From Tidjanibacter sp. (GTDB taxonomy: Bacteria; Bacteroidota; Bacteroidia; Bacteroidales; Rikenellaceae): a stretch of 64,000 nucleotides of DNA. The stretch covers positions 1-64,000 of the forward strand of contig JAFVSJ010000005.1 in the NCBI GenBank assembly GCA_017503805.1, written 5' to 3'. A program made the position numbers and the translations under genes. A model generated the notes under the pieces. The model saw only the letters and a program-made list of their open reading frames with translations. It ran no database searches and was not told the DNA's origin. Positions within the stretch are counted from its first letter, which is position 1; each line of letters begins with the position of its first letter. This document shows, one piece after another, positions 52,003 through 61,535 of the stretch.

Positions 52003-52031
52003 TCTTTGTTGAACTAAAAAATAGAGTGGCT

Positions 52032-52676
52032 ATGTCGGATTTGCAGGCACTACCCGAGAAAACAGTTGAGCGTCTGAGTGAGTATAGACGCACCCTGTTG
52101 CGTTGTCAAAAGCAGGGTATTACACACATATTTTCGCACGTCTTGGCAGGACTCCACGGACTTACGGCAGTGCAAGTGCGTAGGGATCTTATGCTCATAG
52201 GTTTCTCGAGCGATACGAAGAAGGGTTACGATGTGAGTGTCTTGGCAGAGTTTATCGGTGAGATACTCGACACGCCACAGCCAATGAATATCGGTGTGAT
52301 TGGTATGGGCCACCTCGGTCAGGCCATCACCAAGTACTTCAATAGCAAGGGGCTGAATCTTCGTATTGTTGCAGCCTTCGACGTTGATGAGAATAAAGTC
52401 GGCAGCATTATTGACGACATTCCCTGCTTCTCAATGGATGAACTTGCCGCGAAGGTCGAGGAACTCGAAATCAATATTGTGATTCTTTCCTGCCCTACGA
52501 GAGTCGCTACCGATGTGGTGTTGCCCATAGTCAATGCCGGTATCAAAGGGGTGCTTAATTTCACCTCCAAGCCGCTTAACTTTCCTCTCGGTATAGTGGT
52601 AGAAAACTACGATATAACCACCCTGCTCGAAAAGGTCGCATACTTTGTTAAGGAGCAGGAGCGAACCGATATTTAA
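52032..52676 (+). CDS. rex: Redox-sensing transcriptional repressor Rex
   Basis: Rex binds NAD(H) and represses fermentation and respiration genes when NADH is low. The 214-residue protein has an N-terminal winged helix (PEKTVERLSEYRRTLLRCQ, LTAVQVRRDLMLIGFSS) and a Rossmann domain with NIGVIGMGHLGQAI (the family GxGxxG). KKGYDVSVLAEFIGEIL and IVILSCPTRVATDVV are also typical. The start at 52032 (MSDLQALPEKTVERL) excludes 26 upstream codons that cross the promoter. No Rex-operator was searched for systematically here. Confidence 0.95.
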   Translation: MSDLQALPEKTVERLSEYRRTLLRCQKQGITHIFSHVLAGLHGLTAVQVRRDLMLIGFSSDTKKGYDVSVLAEFIGEILDTPQPMNIGVIGMGHLGQAITKYFNSKGLNLRIVAAFDVDENKVGSIIDDIPCFSMDELAAKVEELEINIVILSCPTRVATDVVLPIVNAGIKGVLNFTSKPLNFPLGIVVENYDITTLLEKVAYFVKEQERTDI

Positions 52677-52700
52677 CACCATAGAAAGCGCCCCTCCACA

Positions 52701-53264
52701 ATGCGTATTCACCACGGTTTCGATAATCTCCCCACTATTGTTCGCCCCGTCGTTACGATTGGGTCGTTCGATGGTGTGCACTTGGGCCACGTCGCTCTCA
52801 TTGGTGAGGTTACGGAGGAGGCACAGCGCATCGGGGGTAGCAGTGTGGTGGTTACATTTACACCCCATCCACGTCAGGTTTTGCCCAATGGTGGTGATTT
52901 TAAGCTCTTATCATCGCCCCAACACCGAGCAGAGCTTCTTGCAGCTTGCGGAGTGGATGAACTGATAGAGGTGGAGTTTAATCTTGAGTTTGCTGCACTT
53001 ACTGCCGAGGAATTTGTGCGTCACTATCTTGTTGAGAAATTGCACATTCACACCCTTGTGGTTGGATATAACCACCGCTTCGGCCACGAAAAAAATCTGC
53101 CCTCCAACCATTTTGAGTTGCTTGGCGAGAGTTATGGCTTCAATGTGCTCAGAGCCTCTGCGTTCACTTTAGATGGAGGTAAAGTTAGCTCCTCAGTTAT
53201 AAGGAAACTCATAGAAGAAGGAAATATAGAGCGAGCTGAACAGCTACTTGGCCATCCGCTTTAG
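52701..53264 (+). CDS. RibF-like FAD synthetase domain without riboflavin kinase domain
   Basis: The 187 residues cover the nucleotidyl-transferase half of RibF only: VVTIGSFDGVHLGHVALI (GxFDGxHxGH), VVTFTPHPRQVL, VVGYNHRFGHEKN and VSSSVIRKLIEEGNIERAEQLLGHPL. In full-length RibF the sequence continues past this LLGHPL into the flavokinase barrel, about 120 further residues. Here a stop codon follows at once, and the next gene begins 24 bases later, so there is no hidden frameshifted kinase. It should adenylate FMN if active. A full-length RibF probably exists elsewhere in the genome, but this cannot be seen here. Confidence 0.88.
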   Translation: MRIHHGFDNLPTIVRPVVTIGSFDGVHLGHVALIGEVTEEAQRIGGSSVVVTFTPHPRQVLPNGGDFKLLSSPQHRAELLAACGVDELIEVEFNLEFAALTAEEFVRHYLVEKLHIHTLVVGYNHRFGHEKNLPSNHFELLGESYGFNVLRASAFTLDGGKVSSSVIRKLIEEGNIERAEQLLGHPL

Positions 53265-53288
53265 ACGAATAATATATGATAGAATTGT

Positions 53289-53699
53289 ATGGATAAGATT
53301 ATTTACGAGAAGGATATCCACCTCAGAGTACGCTACAAAGAGACAGATCAGATGGGAGTTGTTCACCACTCCAATTACCCGGTTTATTATGAGTATGCTC
53401 GCACGGAGTTGCTGCGTGAAAAGGGTTTTACGTATAAAATGATGGAAGATGGTGGTGTGATGATGCCCGTACGTGAGGTAGGTATGAAATTTCTCACCCC
53501 TGCCCGTTACGACGACCTGCTGACGATCAAGGTGATGATGCATAACATTCAGGGTGCAAGGTTGCGTTTCGACCACGAAATACGCAATGAGGCAGGAGAG
53601 TTGGTTAATACAGGTTTTGTTGAACTTGTTTTTGTCAATTCGGTTACACGTCGTCCGTGTCACGCTCCCGAGTGGTTCCGCAATCTATTTGAGTGCTAA
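53289..53699 (+). CDS. Acyl-CoA thioesterase, YbgC-like hotdog enzyme
   Basis: The 136-residue 4HBT protein has RVRYKETDQMGVVHHSNYPVYYEYARTELLRE, a classic YbgC active-site stretch with the catalytic Asp in ETDQMG and the conserved HHSNY. It continues with FLTPARYDDLLTIKV and ends FVNSVTRRPCHAPEW. It is closer to typical YbgC than the copy at 1451-1855. It follows the RibF-like gene by 24 bases and ends the rex-led plus-strand run at a bidirectional hairpin. Confidence 0.92.
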   Translation: MDKIIYEKDIHLRVRYKETDQMGVVHHSNYPVYYEYARTELLREKGFTYKMMEDGGVMMPVREVGMKFLTPARYDDLLTIKVMMHNIQGARLRFDHEIRNEAGELVNTGFVELVFVNSVTRRPCHAPEWFRNLFEC

Positions 53700-53733
53700 C
53701 CACTTGTGTTTTGTATAAACAGAAAGTAAACAA

Positions 53734-53767
53734 TAAGCCTCGGCCTGATATAAAGGGCCGAGGCTTA
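53734..53767. terminator. Bidirectional terminator between the rex run and the lipoprotein operon
   Basis: TAAGCCTCGGCC (53734-53745) pairs perfectly with GGCCGAGGCTTA (53756-53767). It separates convergent transcription units and ends the large leftward operon. Confidence 0.9.
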
Positions 53768-53789
53768 CTATTGTTATGCAACCTTATGA

Positions 53790-54251
53790 CTATTTGCCGC
53801 TAATGTCCGATGGAATGTCTGTGCGAACATAGTCGCATACCTCCTCGGGGTCATCCAATGCAACAAGTCGCATTGTCGAGGCTGTGAGTCGGTCTATGAT
53901 GTAGCGGTGATTCCACGAGCCCACACCGTGGTCGTATTCTCCACGCAGAACATACTTTTTGATGCTCCCATCGAGGTAGAGATTGAACCTTCCGGTGATG
54001 ACGCGGGTATCTGGGCTGTCGATGTTTTGGTAGAGAACGTAGGTCTGCTCTGCGCGATCGAAGTCTATGTAGACATAGTTGGTCGATTGCAGGGGAGCAT
54101 CGTTCCACTTATTGAGCATCCAACTGCCCGATATGTTGTTGATAGTTACCTCAATTTCGGGTTCCTCTTGAGGGGTAACTGTGGAGGGCGTACAGCTATG
54201 TATGCCTAAAAGCAAGGTGGCTGCAAACCATAATTTCATCAATCTTTTCAT
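53790..54251 (-). CDS. Small lipocalin-like lipoprotein, last gene of the surface operon
   Basis: The 153-residue lipoprotein (LLLGIHSC, Cys20) has an acidic linker (TPQEEPEIEVT) after the lipidated Cys, then a GxW-type opening (ISGSWMLNKWNDAPL). Short beta strands follow (YVYIDFDRAEQTYVLYQN, RVITGRFNLYLDGSIKKYVLRGEYDHG), consistent with a lipocalin-like barrel. The exact family is not recognised. It is the seventh and final gene of the leftward operon, 19 bases after the DUF1573 gene. Confidence 0.7.
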   Translation of the reverse strand: MKRLMKLWFAATLLLGIHSCTPSTVTPQEEPEIEVTINNISGSWMLNKWNDAPLQSTNYVYIDFDRAEQTYVLYQNIDSPDTRVITGRFNLYLDGSIKKYVLRGEYDHGVGSWNHRYIIDRLTASTMRLVALDDPEEVCDYVRTDIPSDISGK

Positions 54252-54270
54252 TTCGTCTTATCTGTTTTTG

Positions 54271-55071
54271 TTAATTCTCTGCTTCCTTTATTTCTATCTT
54301 TCGGTTTCGGGGAGCTGTGTCTACTCCTTTGAGGTATAGTACTTTGTGACTTTGGGCATTGAGTACGCCGGTTTCAATCACCAAATCTCCCTCCTCAAGA
54401 GGCTGTAGTGTCGTAGGCTCGGTGTGGGCCTTCACTCCTCCGAGTGAGAGATTGTTGTCTTGGGTGATTGTGAGTGGGGTAGAACCGCCATTCATCACAG
54501 CTATTCTCACCAGACTCTCACCATCAACCATCACCTCCTTGCACTTGAGTCGGAGTGTTCCACACGTGTGGGGGTAGTCTCCGCTGCGATCGGCCGAGGC
54601 AGTAACCATTCCTACAACTCTAACTATCGCTGTCGGGTGTGTGTTCGAGAGGTCGGTGTAGATGAAAATCTTCTGTTCTACCTTGCCGGCGTGACCTTTG
54701 GGGTGGTAGACAATCTCTATCTCGCCCCTCGAAGCGGCCACCGCCTCACGTTTGTTCCACTTGGCCTCCAGGCAGTTGCAACTTGTGGTTATGCGGCTGA
54801 TGGTTAGTTTCTTATCCGTTTGTTCGCTCCATTTTATTCGGCCGCTCCACGCTCCGCCGCTCTCTTCTATGATGCCGAATGAGATAGCCTCTCCGCAATC
54901 AAAGACCATCTTGGCTCCGGTGGCAAGTGTGGGGTTGTTTGCCTCTGTGAGCTGTTCTTGTGGGATGATGGTGATTTGGGCGTGAGAGTGCGTTGCAAAG
55001 AATATTGCCGCAATTACGACAAAGGCTTTGCTCCACAAACCTCTCTGACTCATTCTTCTCATCGTCGCCAT
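54271..55071 (-). CDS. DUF1573-type exported protein
   Basis: The 266-residue exported protein begins with a signal (SKAFVVIAAIFFATHSHAQ). The next part reads KMVFDCGEAISFGIIEESGGAWSGRI, then ISRITTSCNCLEAKWNKREAV, the DUF1573 core with its Cys pair (usually SCGC). After it come EIEIVYHPKGHAGKVEQKIFIYTD and Ig-like strands. DUF1573 proteins are abundant in Bacteroidetes envelopes and lack assigned function. The signal is extended by an N-terminal MATMRRM; the true start may be an internal Met at residue 4 or 7. It lies between the S8 protease and the small lipoprotein. Confidence 0.78.
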   Translation of the reverse strand: MATMRRMSQRGLWSKAFVVIAAIFFATHSHAQITIIPQEQLTEANNPTLATGAKMVFDCGEAISFGIIEESGGAWSGRIKWSEQTDKKLTISRITTSCNCLEAKWNKREAVAASRGEIEIVYHPKGHAGKVEQKIFIYTDLSNTHPTAIVRVVGMVTASADRSGDYPHTCGTLRLKCKEVMVDGESLVRIAVMNGGSTPLTITQDNNLSLGGVKAHTEPTTLQPLEEGDLVIETGVLNAQSHKVLYLKGVDTAPRNRKIEIKEAEN

Positions 55072-55102
55072 AGATAGATTATCTTACGCCTTGGGCTCGT
55101 AT

Positions 55103-57136
55103 CTACAACCAACCATTGTTGGATGCTCCCTTGCGAACTGTGATGGTAAACTCCGCGTTGTCGGTTTCGCTGCCACTGACAATGAGCGAGGCTTTGGTTG
55201 TGCCGCTCTTCTTACCCTCGAAGATGAGCATACCGTTGCCCTGATTCGTGCAAGATGCAACTTCACCATTCTCAATCTTTACTTCGTATTTGAGCGAGTT
55301 GCCATCCACATAGTATCGGTCGGCTCGAATCGCCATCTGGCCACCCTCTTCGATATAGAGGTTGGGGAACTGCATAGGCGTGGTCACTCCATCAATGAGT
55401 TTCAAAAGCGCAGCCGCATTAATCTGTCCGGCACCCATCTGGCCTTTGTAGGGATTCAAGTCGAGTTTCATAGGCTGAAGAGGGCCAATGTCGGCAACAT
55501 AGCGATAGTATTCTTTGCTGCCAACGCAGTATTGGTCAATACTCTGTGCGCTCTCATACATCATTGACTTGAGTTCATCGGGAGTAATCTGCACACAACG
55601 TTGTGCGGCATAGGCAATGGCCAAGGCTGCAACGCCCGAAACGTGGGGACAAGCCATAGAGGTGCCCTCCATAAAGCCATAGCCGCTGGGACTAACGTTG
55701 TAGGGGAGAGTGGAGAGAATACAACCCACCTCGCCGTAGTTGTGATTCTCATCTACATAATCCCAATAGTAGTCTTGGTCGCCACCGGGAGCCGAGATGG
55801 AGGTGCCGGGGCCGTAGTTTGTGTAGACTGCGGGGGTGAAGTCGGCTGCTGTGGCAGCTACCGAAACTGCAAAGTCTGCAGCTCCAGGATAACCCGCTTG
55901 GGGTGCATTTTCGTTACCTGCAGCAAATATTGCCACACCGCCTGTGATGGGGCCATCGGGAGAACCGGCGTTGTGAACAAAGTAGTCAAGTGCCTCATAC
56001 TCAAGTGGCGAGCCCTCTTTCCACTCCTCTTCGGTGTGGAATCCCTGCTCTCCCCAATCGTAAATATTGGCTTCGCCCGAAACGTAACCCCAACTACACT
56101 GGAGTACTACAGCGCCATTGTCGGCCGCATATTTCATTGCTCGAGCTACGGCAAGCACACTGCTGCCCATATTACCCGAGAAAATCTGGCACGACATCAC
56201 CTTAACACCACCTTTGCCGTTGTTGCCACCTGCGATGGAACTGATGCCTTCGCCGTTGTTGTTGACAGCAGCAATAACTCCTGCAACGTGGCTGCCGTGA
56301 CCGCTGTCAAGATAGTCGTTGGTGGTGATTTTACCCTGATCTTTGACAAAGTTATAGCCATTGACATCGCCCTTATAGCCGTTGCCGTCGTTGTCGTTGT
56401 GAGAGCCATTTACCTCGTTTTCGTTCACCCAGATGTTGGCTTTCAGATCGGGGTGGTCTACAAATACGCCCTCATCGAGCACTGCTACGATGATATCCTC
56501 GTGGCCGGTACACTTCTCCCAAGCCTCGGCAGCCTGAATGTCGGCATCTTTCACCGACTTAACAACGCCTTCCTTCACGAAAAGGTCGCCATTGTTGATG
56601 AGATTCCACTGCGCACCGAGCAGGGGATCGTTCATAGTGTTTCCACTGCCAATACCGGAATTTGCACGCGTGAGTTTGTCGGCGCTCAAAGGTACTGCCT
56701 TGCCCGTATAGGCACGTTTGACGGTCCTATTGAGATCCACGCGCTGAATCTCGCCCAAACCCCTCAATTTGTTGGCTACCGACTCGGCACTCTCGCCCTT
56801 GAATCGTACAACGTACCAGAGGTGCAGACCACTTTTGCGAGTAATATCTTCTCTCGAAGAGTCTACGGGGAATACGCGTTCAAGTTCGTAGCCCCCAATA
56901 GCCTCCAGCACCTCGTCCACGCTCGGGATGCCACTACGGGTGAGGTCTGTGCGTGTGGCAATCATTGCCTCAACCTCGGGAGCAAACTTGACCATCAATT
57001 CGCCCTCAACATAAGGAGCCTCGGTGATGGGGCCGTCTGTGGGGTCAGACTTCAGGTTGATGTCGTTTTGGCATCCGCCGAGGCAGAGCATTGCGGCGAA
57101 GGCTACTACTGAGATTAATCTTTCTCTATACTTCAT
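55103..57136 (-). CDS. S8 subtilisin-like serine protease, lipoprotein
   Basis: The 677-residue lipoprotein has a lipobox LCLGGC (Cys22). A prodomain-like region (about 40-140) reads GELMVKFAPEVEAM and ELERVFPVDSSRE, with the strand-rich ending DLNRTVKRAY. The S8 catalytic domain spans about 165-590. The triad is complete: Asp221 in VAVLDEGVFVDHPD, His280 in DSGHGSHVAGV and Ser493 in GTSMACPHVSG. The oxyanion Asn408 is in FAAGNEN. After residue 600 a BACON/Ig-like C-terminal domain ends DNAEFTITVRKGASNN. Lipidation plus an acidic stretch after the Cys (CQNDINLKSD) suggests surface exposure. It is in the middle of the operon. Confidence 0.94.
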   Translation of the reverse strand: MKYRERLISVVAFAAMLCLGGCQNDINLKSDPTDGPITEAPYVEGELMVKFAPEVEAMIATRTDLTRSGIPSVDEVLEAIGGYELERVFPVDSSREDITRKSGLHLWYVVRFKGESAESVANKLRGLGEIQRVDLNRTVKRAYTGKAVPLSADKLTRANSGIGSGNTMNDPLLGAQWNLINNGDLFVKEGVVKSVKDADIQAAEAWEKCTGHEDIIVAVLDEGVFVDHPDLKANIWVNENEVNGSHNDNDGNGYKGDVNGYNFVKDQGKITTNDYLDSGHGSHVAGVIAAVNNNGEGISSIAGGNNGKGGVKVMSCQIFSGNMGSSVLAVARAMKYAADNGAVVLQCSWGYVSGEANIYDWGEQGFHTEEEWKEGSPLEYEALDYFVHNAGSPDGPITGGVAIFAAGNENAPQAGYPGAADFAVSVAATAADFTPAVYTNYGPGTSISAPGGDQDYYWDYVDENHNYGEVGCILSTLPYNVSPSGYGFMEGTSMACPHVSGVAALAIAYAAQRCVQITPDELKSMMYESAQSIDQYCVGSKEYYRYVADIGPLQPMKLDLNPYKGQMGAGQINAAALLKLIDGVTTPMQFPNLYIEEGGQMAIRADRYYVDGNSLKYEVKIENGEVASCTNQGNGMLIFEGKKSGTTKASLIVSGSETDNAEFTITVRKGASNNGWL

Positions 57137-57173
57137 ATATTAAGTGTTGTTTCGGTTTTACTATCGTTTGCTA

Positions 57174-58820
57174 TCATTCCTCTACGACTTCATCGGAGGG
57201 TTTATTCTTGTAGGTGTACTCCTTGTAGTAGTAGTCGAGGTTTACGGGCTCGTTCTCGAAACCTGCCGAGTTGCCAATAGTATCTTTACCCTCTTGTGTG
57301 AACACAAGGCTGTAGGGAATCCACCAATCGAGCATAGGGTGGTAGAGCAACCAATCGGGAAGTTTTCCCGTGAGGCGGTTGAAGTTGATGCTGAAGAACT
57401 TGGTCCTCTCCATCACCTTCTTTACCCTACGGTCAACCAGTAGGCGGGGAAGGGTGTCATTCGATGCTGCCCAATCCTCCTCTGTGTATACGGGCACCTC
57501 GGGGTCATCCTCAAATGTGGGAAGTTCTCCCTGAAGGTAGTTCACCGAGAGGTTGAGTGTGTCGAGTCCCCATTTGATAAGCTCGGCAGGGAATTTCTCT
57601 TCCTCAATAAAACCACCCAAGTTGGTCTTGACCGTATTGCTCAAGTCGTAGACTACGCTACGTTGGTTGGCATTGAGGATAAGGGTACGCAGTTTGGGAA
57701 AGTTCTCCTTGGTCAATACCTCGGGTACTTTGCTGAAGTTGTTGGAACCCAAGTTGAGATACTCGAGGTTTTTGAGTTTGGCAAAATTCTCGTCGAGGTC
57801 TACCAGACCGTGTGCACCAATGGTAAGTCTTTGTAATTGCGTAAGTTCCGTAAGCTCATTGCCGACGTGGAGGCTACGCAAGAAGGTGTTGGTATTGCCA
57901 AAGAAATAGAGGTCAATGGCTGCGGTCAGGTATTTTACCTCGAATGGGAGTTCCTCATCTATGTTGTAGATATAGAACTCTGCACGTTTTACGCGGCCTT
58001 TTTTGTCGGGAGTATAGTCGCCGTGGCTCTCATCCCAGAGCTCTACACCCGACCAGCGCTCCATAGGAAGCGAGGTATCCCAACTTACAAGTGTGCCGAG
58101 CGTGCGCTGAATGCTTATGAGTGCCACAGAGTCGCCTTTGCGGGTATTCTCCTCTATGGGCTCGGCAGAGTGCTGGCGCACATTGAGGTTATCTTGGCGA
58201 GCAAGAGCAACCTCATTCTTGGGTATGAATTTCACCTCGGCATTGCGTTCGTTGGGTTGAGTATTGATATCCCACTCAAACTCTACCTCCACCTGGCGTG
58301 GGCGGATGCCTCGGTTCAGATTTAGGTTGTAGCTCTTATTGCTCAACCAGCGCACATTGGATGGAATCTCCACGTTGAAGTCGACATTGGAGGTTACTAT
58401 AACGCTGAAATTGCGTTTTCCCTGTGGCTCGTAATTGCTGATATTCACCTCCTTGCTCTCAAGCTCAATAGAGTAGGGGAAGCCCTCTTGTTTGATCTCT
58501 ATGGTGCGCTCCTCGAGTGTTTTGAGGTTCTGAATGAGCACTGCTCCCGTACGTGGCGTAGCCATCAGGGCCGAATCAATCTTGATGCTACAATCGGCAC
58601 TACCACGGCCGTTTGCAGGCGAAATCGTAATCCACGGGTTGTCGGTAGAGGCAATCCAATCCTCGTCGGCAGAGATTCTCACCTTCTCGGTGCCGCCCAC
58701 AGGGCCAATCTCAATCTTGTCGCAATCCGAGTTGAACTCGATGTTCTCGGGTTGCACACAGCTCACAGCCAAAAGTGAGGCTGCAAACATAATATATCTG
58801 AAAACTCTTTTCATATTCAT
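57174..58820 (-). CDS. BACON-domain and leucine-rich-repeat lipoprotein
   Basis: The 548-residue lipoprotein (LLAVSC, Cys21) starts with a BACON-like domain (about 30-115: VSISADEDW-type stretch as VRISADEDWIASTDNPWITI and ending IEIKQEG). A second Ig-like region follows (about 115-215). Leucine-rich repeats occupy about 330-420 (LTQLQRLTIGAHGLVDLDENFAKLKNLEYLNLGSNNFSKVPEVL) and again near 470-500. The C-terminal part (FNRLTGKLPDWLLYHPMLDWW) is LRR-like too. BACON domains often bind carbohydrate or mucin. The start could also be the Met at residue 3. Confidence 0.85.
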   Translation of the reverse strand: MNMKRVFRYIMFAASLLAVSCVQPENIEFNSDCDKIEIGPVGGTEKVRISADEDWIASTDNPWITISPANGRGSADCSIKIDSALMATPRTGAVLIQNLKTLEERTIEIKQEGFPYSIELESKEVNISNYEPQGKRNFSVIVTSNVDFNVEIPSNVRWLSNKSYNLNLNRGIRPRQVEVEFEWDINTQPNERNAEVKFIPKNEVALARQDNLNVRQHSAEPIEENTRKGDSVALISIQRTLGTLVSWDTSLPMERWSGVELWDESHGDYTPDKKGRVKRAEFYIYNIDEELPFEVKYLTAAIDLYFFGNTNTFLRSLHVGNELTELTQLQRLTIGAHGLVDLDENFAKLKNLEYLNLGSNNFSKVPEVLTKENFPKLRTLILNANQRSVVYDLSNTVKTNLGGFIEEEKFPAELIKWGLDTLNLSVNYLQGELPTFEDDPEVPVYTEEDWAASNDTLPRLLVDRRVKKVMERTKFFSINFNRLTGKLPDWLLYHPMLDWWIPYSLVFTQEGKDTIGNSAGFENEPVNLDYYYKEYTYKNKPSDEVVEE

Positions 58821-58841
58821 TACAAATGGTTGTCGCGATTT

Positions 58842-61490
58842 CTACTCGAGCATTGCGCTACAATTCAATATGTTCTGACTTCTATCGTAGATGAGGATAT
58901 AGGCACCCACACTCCACGCATAGCAGATGTCCGAGGCATCGAAAGTGATGTTGGGATTATCACTAATATCGAGGTAGTAGATGAGTGTAGAGATGGTATC
59001 CTCCACTACACGGATGTCATTGGAGCCCAAGTAGAGGCCACGCAAACCGCGGTGTTGACCAATGCCGGTAGGCCACTCTCTCATACAGCGATTGCCATTG
59101 GCATCCCTCTGGCTGCGCAGAGCGAATACCGTCAGATCCGAACTATCCAGCGGTTCATAGGGAAACTCGCTGAAACGGTTGAAGGAGAGGTCAACGCCAT
59201 AGAGGTAGGGAAGGTTGCCTGCGTGCATCTCCCAGGGCAGGTCCGATAGGCGGTTGTAGGAGAGGTCCATAGAGGTCAAAGCAATAATGTTTTTGCTGCT
59301 GAATGAACCCTCGGGAATCTCTTCTATCTCGTTGGCTCGCAGAATGATATATGCTACTGTTGACTCGCTGTCGGCAAGTACTTTGGGGTATTTGCGGAAT
59401 TTGTTGCTTGAGAGAGTGAAGGTTTCTACCTTGATACCACGATAGGAACCATCCTCCTCCCCCTCAAAACCATCTATCAGGTTGCCGGCAAAGCTTACGG
59501 ATGCCATTGTGAATGTGCTCTTGGCATTGAAGATGTTGGGCACCTTAGTCAGCAGGTTGTAGTTGACCGAGAAGGTCTCCACATCGTCGTAGCCACAGAA
59601 ATAGCCCTCTTCGTCTTTGGGAAGTGAGGTGAGGCGGTTGTTGTCGAGGTAGAGCTGCACAGGGGCGACCTCTTTGCCGAGTGGGTGAATAGTCTCGATC
59701 TGGTTGAATGCGAGATCGAGCAGACCTACTTTTTTCATATTCGCAAACGAACGAGGCAGCTCTTTGAGTCTGTTCTGACGGCAATAGAGAATCTGGATTT
59801 TCTCTTTGCTCGGACCATTCGCGATAGCGTCAATACCTTTGTATATCTCCTCTGCTGACCATTGCGCGTTATTGGCAATATTCATCGATACCAATTCCGG
59901 CATACGGGCAATGACCATAGGGAACTCTTTCATCTTAGAGCAATTGTAGAGCTCAAAATCTGTAAGCGATGTTAGTTTTTCCATCTCGTCTGGCAACGAT
60001 GTGAGCTCTCCATTGGCGATGTAGAGATACTCAAGTTTGGAGAGGTTACCAATCTCTTTGGGCAGACTCTTCAGACCATTGCAGATGGTACCGTGTGAGG
60101 TATCCATAGGTCGGATGTGTTTCTGATTGCCGCTCTTGGTGTCGATAATGTCTCTCTCGTTCATTGTCGCGTAGAGTCGTGTTGCATCTACCGAGATGTT
60201 GTGTTCGGCAAGAGCTCGAGCACAAGGCTCCGACATCTGCACCGGAGTGTGAAGCTCGCGCAACCACTTGCCGTGTAACTCCATACGGTTGCGGCTACGT
60301 TCCTCGAGAGGGAGTTTTGCATCTATCGTTGGATCATAAGCAAAGTTGTTGTCGTTGTGGGTACCAAGGTAGAGCTCTACCAACTCGGTTAGCTGTCCGA
60401 TGGCGGGTGAAAGATCGCCTCGGAAACCGAAGTTGCTCACATCCAATCGAGCTACTCGACCATTGGAGTGGAGTGCTACACCGGGTTGATTACCCCATAG
60501 ATCCACATCACAGTTGAAGTTCCAATTGGTGCCATTGCTGTATTCTTCACCAACGTAATACCAATTTTCGCCATCGAGACTCTCCCAGATGGCTTTTAGC
60601 GCGTAGTAGTCCTGAATGTAGTCATCGGCCTCGTAGAGAGCAACATTCACCTTTGCATCGGTCGTCTCGTTATCCCTTACGGAAAACTCACTCTTTGTGG
60701 GATTGGCATTGGTTTCGAGCAGAATCTGGCTACTGTCGAAGGCCTCATATTTGGTTACTTTGTAGTCACCTGCGGGGAGCCAAAGCAGTGTGTCACAGAG
60801 GGCAGAGGAAGTTTTATAGCCATCCTCCACCTCATCTTCTGTGTCGAAGTGGAGGTCAAATGCGCAGGGAAGTTTTGTGAACTCCACACTTTCGCCCGTG
60901 TATTTGTTCTCCACTGTGATGTTGATTTTGTCTATCTCATCGAAGGTGTACTGTCGGCTCACCGAGCGTGTGCCTTCAAATTTGCTCATATCCTTGCGCA
61001 GAGCGAAGCGCACCATACCTCGTGCTACTACATCTACTGTCACATCGTGTACTACCAATCCGCCGCCCACGATGGAGAAGGTGCTCTCTCCACTCGGGGT
61101 GCCGTTGTAGATTAGCTCATCCTCGGCATCGTAGAGTGAATAGGTGATGAGTTTGTAGTCGCCCACCAGGAGTTTCAGTTTATCGCTCCTGAGTCCCCAC
61201 TCGCTATTGTAACCTTCGCCACCATTCAGGACAAGTGTTTGCGCAATCGTAGTGTCGCCATATTCGAGAGTGACTTTCACCTTGTAGGCATCTGCCAACC
61301 ACTCGAGTCGCTCCACAACTGCTCTTGTAGCATCTGTTTCGGGAGCTACATAGGAGGCTTTCTTGTAGAGTTTGAACTGAACGTAGCCGTAGCCATCGTC
61401 GAGGCTCTGCTCATCAGCCACGGAGGTGCAGCTCATAGTTAGGAACATAGCGCACGCCGTAAGCCATATCCATATTTGTCTGATTCTCAT
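58842..61490 (-). CDS. Large leucine-rich-repeat surface lipoprotein (DUF4458-like N-terminus)
   Basis: The 882-residue lipoprotein (FLTMSC, Cys21) has an acidic post-lipobox linker (SVADEQSLDDG) and two DUF4458-like beta domains (about 35-160 and 165-290). The first opens YVQFKLYKKASYV; the second, FALRKDMSKFEGTRSVS. Next is an Ala/Trp-rich linker with WESLDGENWYYVGEEYSNGTNWNFN. From about residue 350 there are leucine-rich repeats, e.g. LSKLEYLYIANGELTSLPDEM, VGLLDLAFNQIETI and LTSMDLSYNRLSDLP. Such proteins often mediate attachment in Bacteroidales. It is the largest gene in the operon and starts 45 bases after the DUF5003-like gene's stop. Confidence 0.87.
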   Translation of the reverse strand: MRIRQIWIWLTACAMFLTMSCTSVADEQSLDDGYGYVQFKLYKKASYVAPETDATRAVVERLEWLADAYKVKVTLEYGDTTIAQTLVLNGGEGYNSEWGLRSDKLKLLVGDYKLITYSLYDAEDELIYNGTPSGESTFSIVGGGLVVHDVTVDVVARGMVRFALRKDMSKFEGTRSVSRQYTFDEIDKINITVENKYTGESVEFTKLPCAFDLHFDTEDEVEDGYKTSSALCDTLLWLPAGDYKVTKYEAFDSSQILLETNANPTKSEFSVRDNETTDAKVNVALYEADDYIQDYYALKAIWESLDGENWYYVGEEYSNGTNWNFNCDVDLWGNQPGVALHSNGRVARLDVSNFGFRGDLSPAIGQLTELVELYLGTHNDNNFAYDPTIDAKLPLEERSRNRMELHGKWLRELHTPVQMSEPCARALAEHNISVDATRLYATMNERDIIDTKSGNQKHIRPMDTSHGTICNGLKSLPKEIGNLSKLEYLYIANGELTSLPDEMEKLTSLTDFELYNCSKMKEFPMVIARMPELVSMNIANNAQWSAEEIYKGIDAIANGPSKEKIQILYCRQNRLKELPRSFANMKKVGLLDLAFNQIETIHPLGKEVAPVQLYLDNNRLTSLPKDEEGYFCGYDDVETFSVNYNLLTKVPNIFNAKSTFTMASVSFAGNLIDGFEGEEDGSYRGIKVETFTLSSNKFRKYPKVLADSESTVAYIILRANEIEEIPEGSFSSKNIIALTSMDLSYNRLSDLPWEMHAGNLPYLYGVDLSFNRFSEFPYEPLDSSDLTVFALRSQRDANGNRCMREWPTGIGQHRGLRGLYLGSNDIRVVEDTISTLIYYLDISDNPNITFDASDICYAWSVGAYILIYDRSQNILNCSAMLE

Positions 61491-61535
61491 ACTGTTGTTT
61501 CTCGGTGATTTGATAATTTGTGTACCTTTTTGGCA

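Noticed and set aside
55601..57112. 503-codon frame opposite the S8 protease
   Set aside because: Shadow frame; the minus-strand protease has a complete triad and signal peptide, while the plus-strand translation has none of these.
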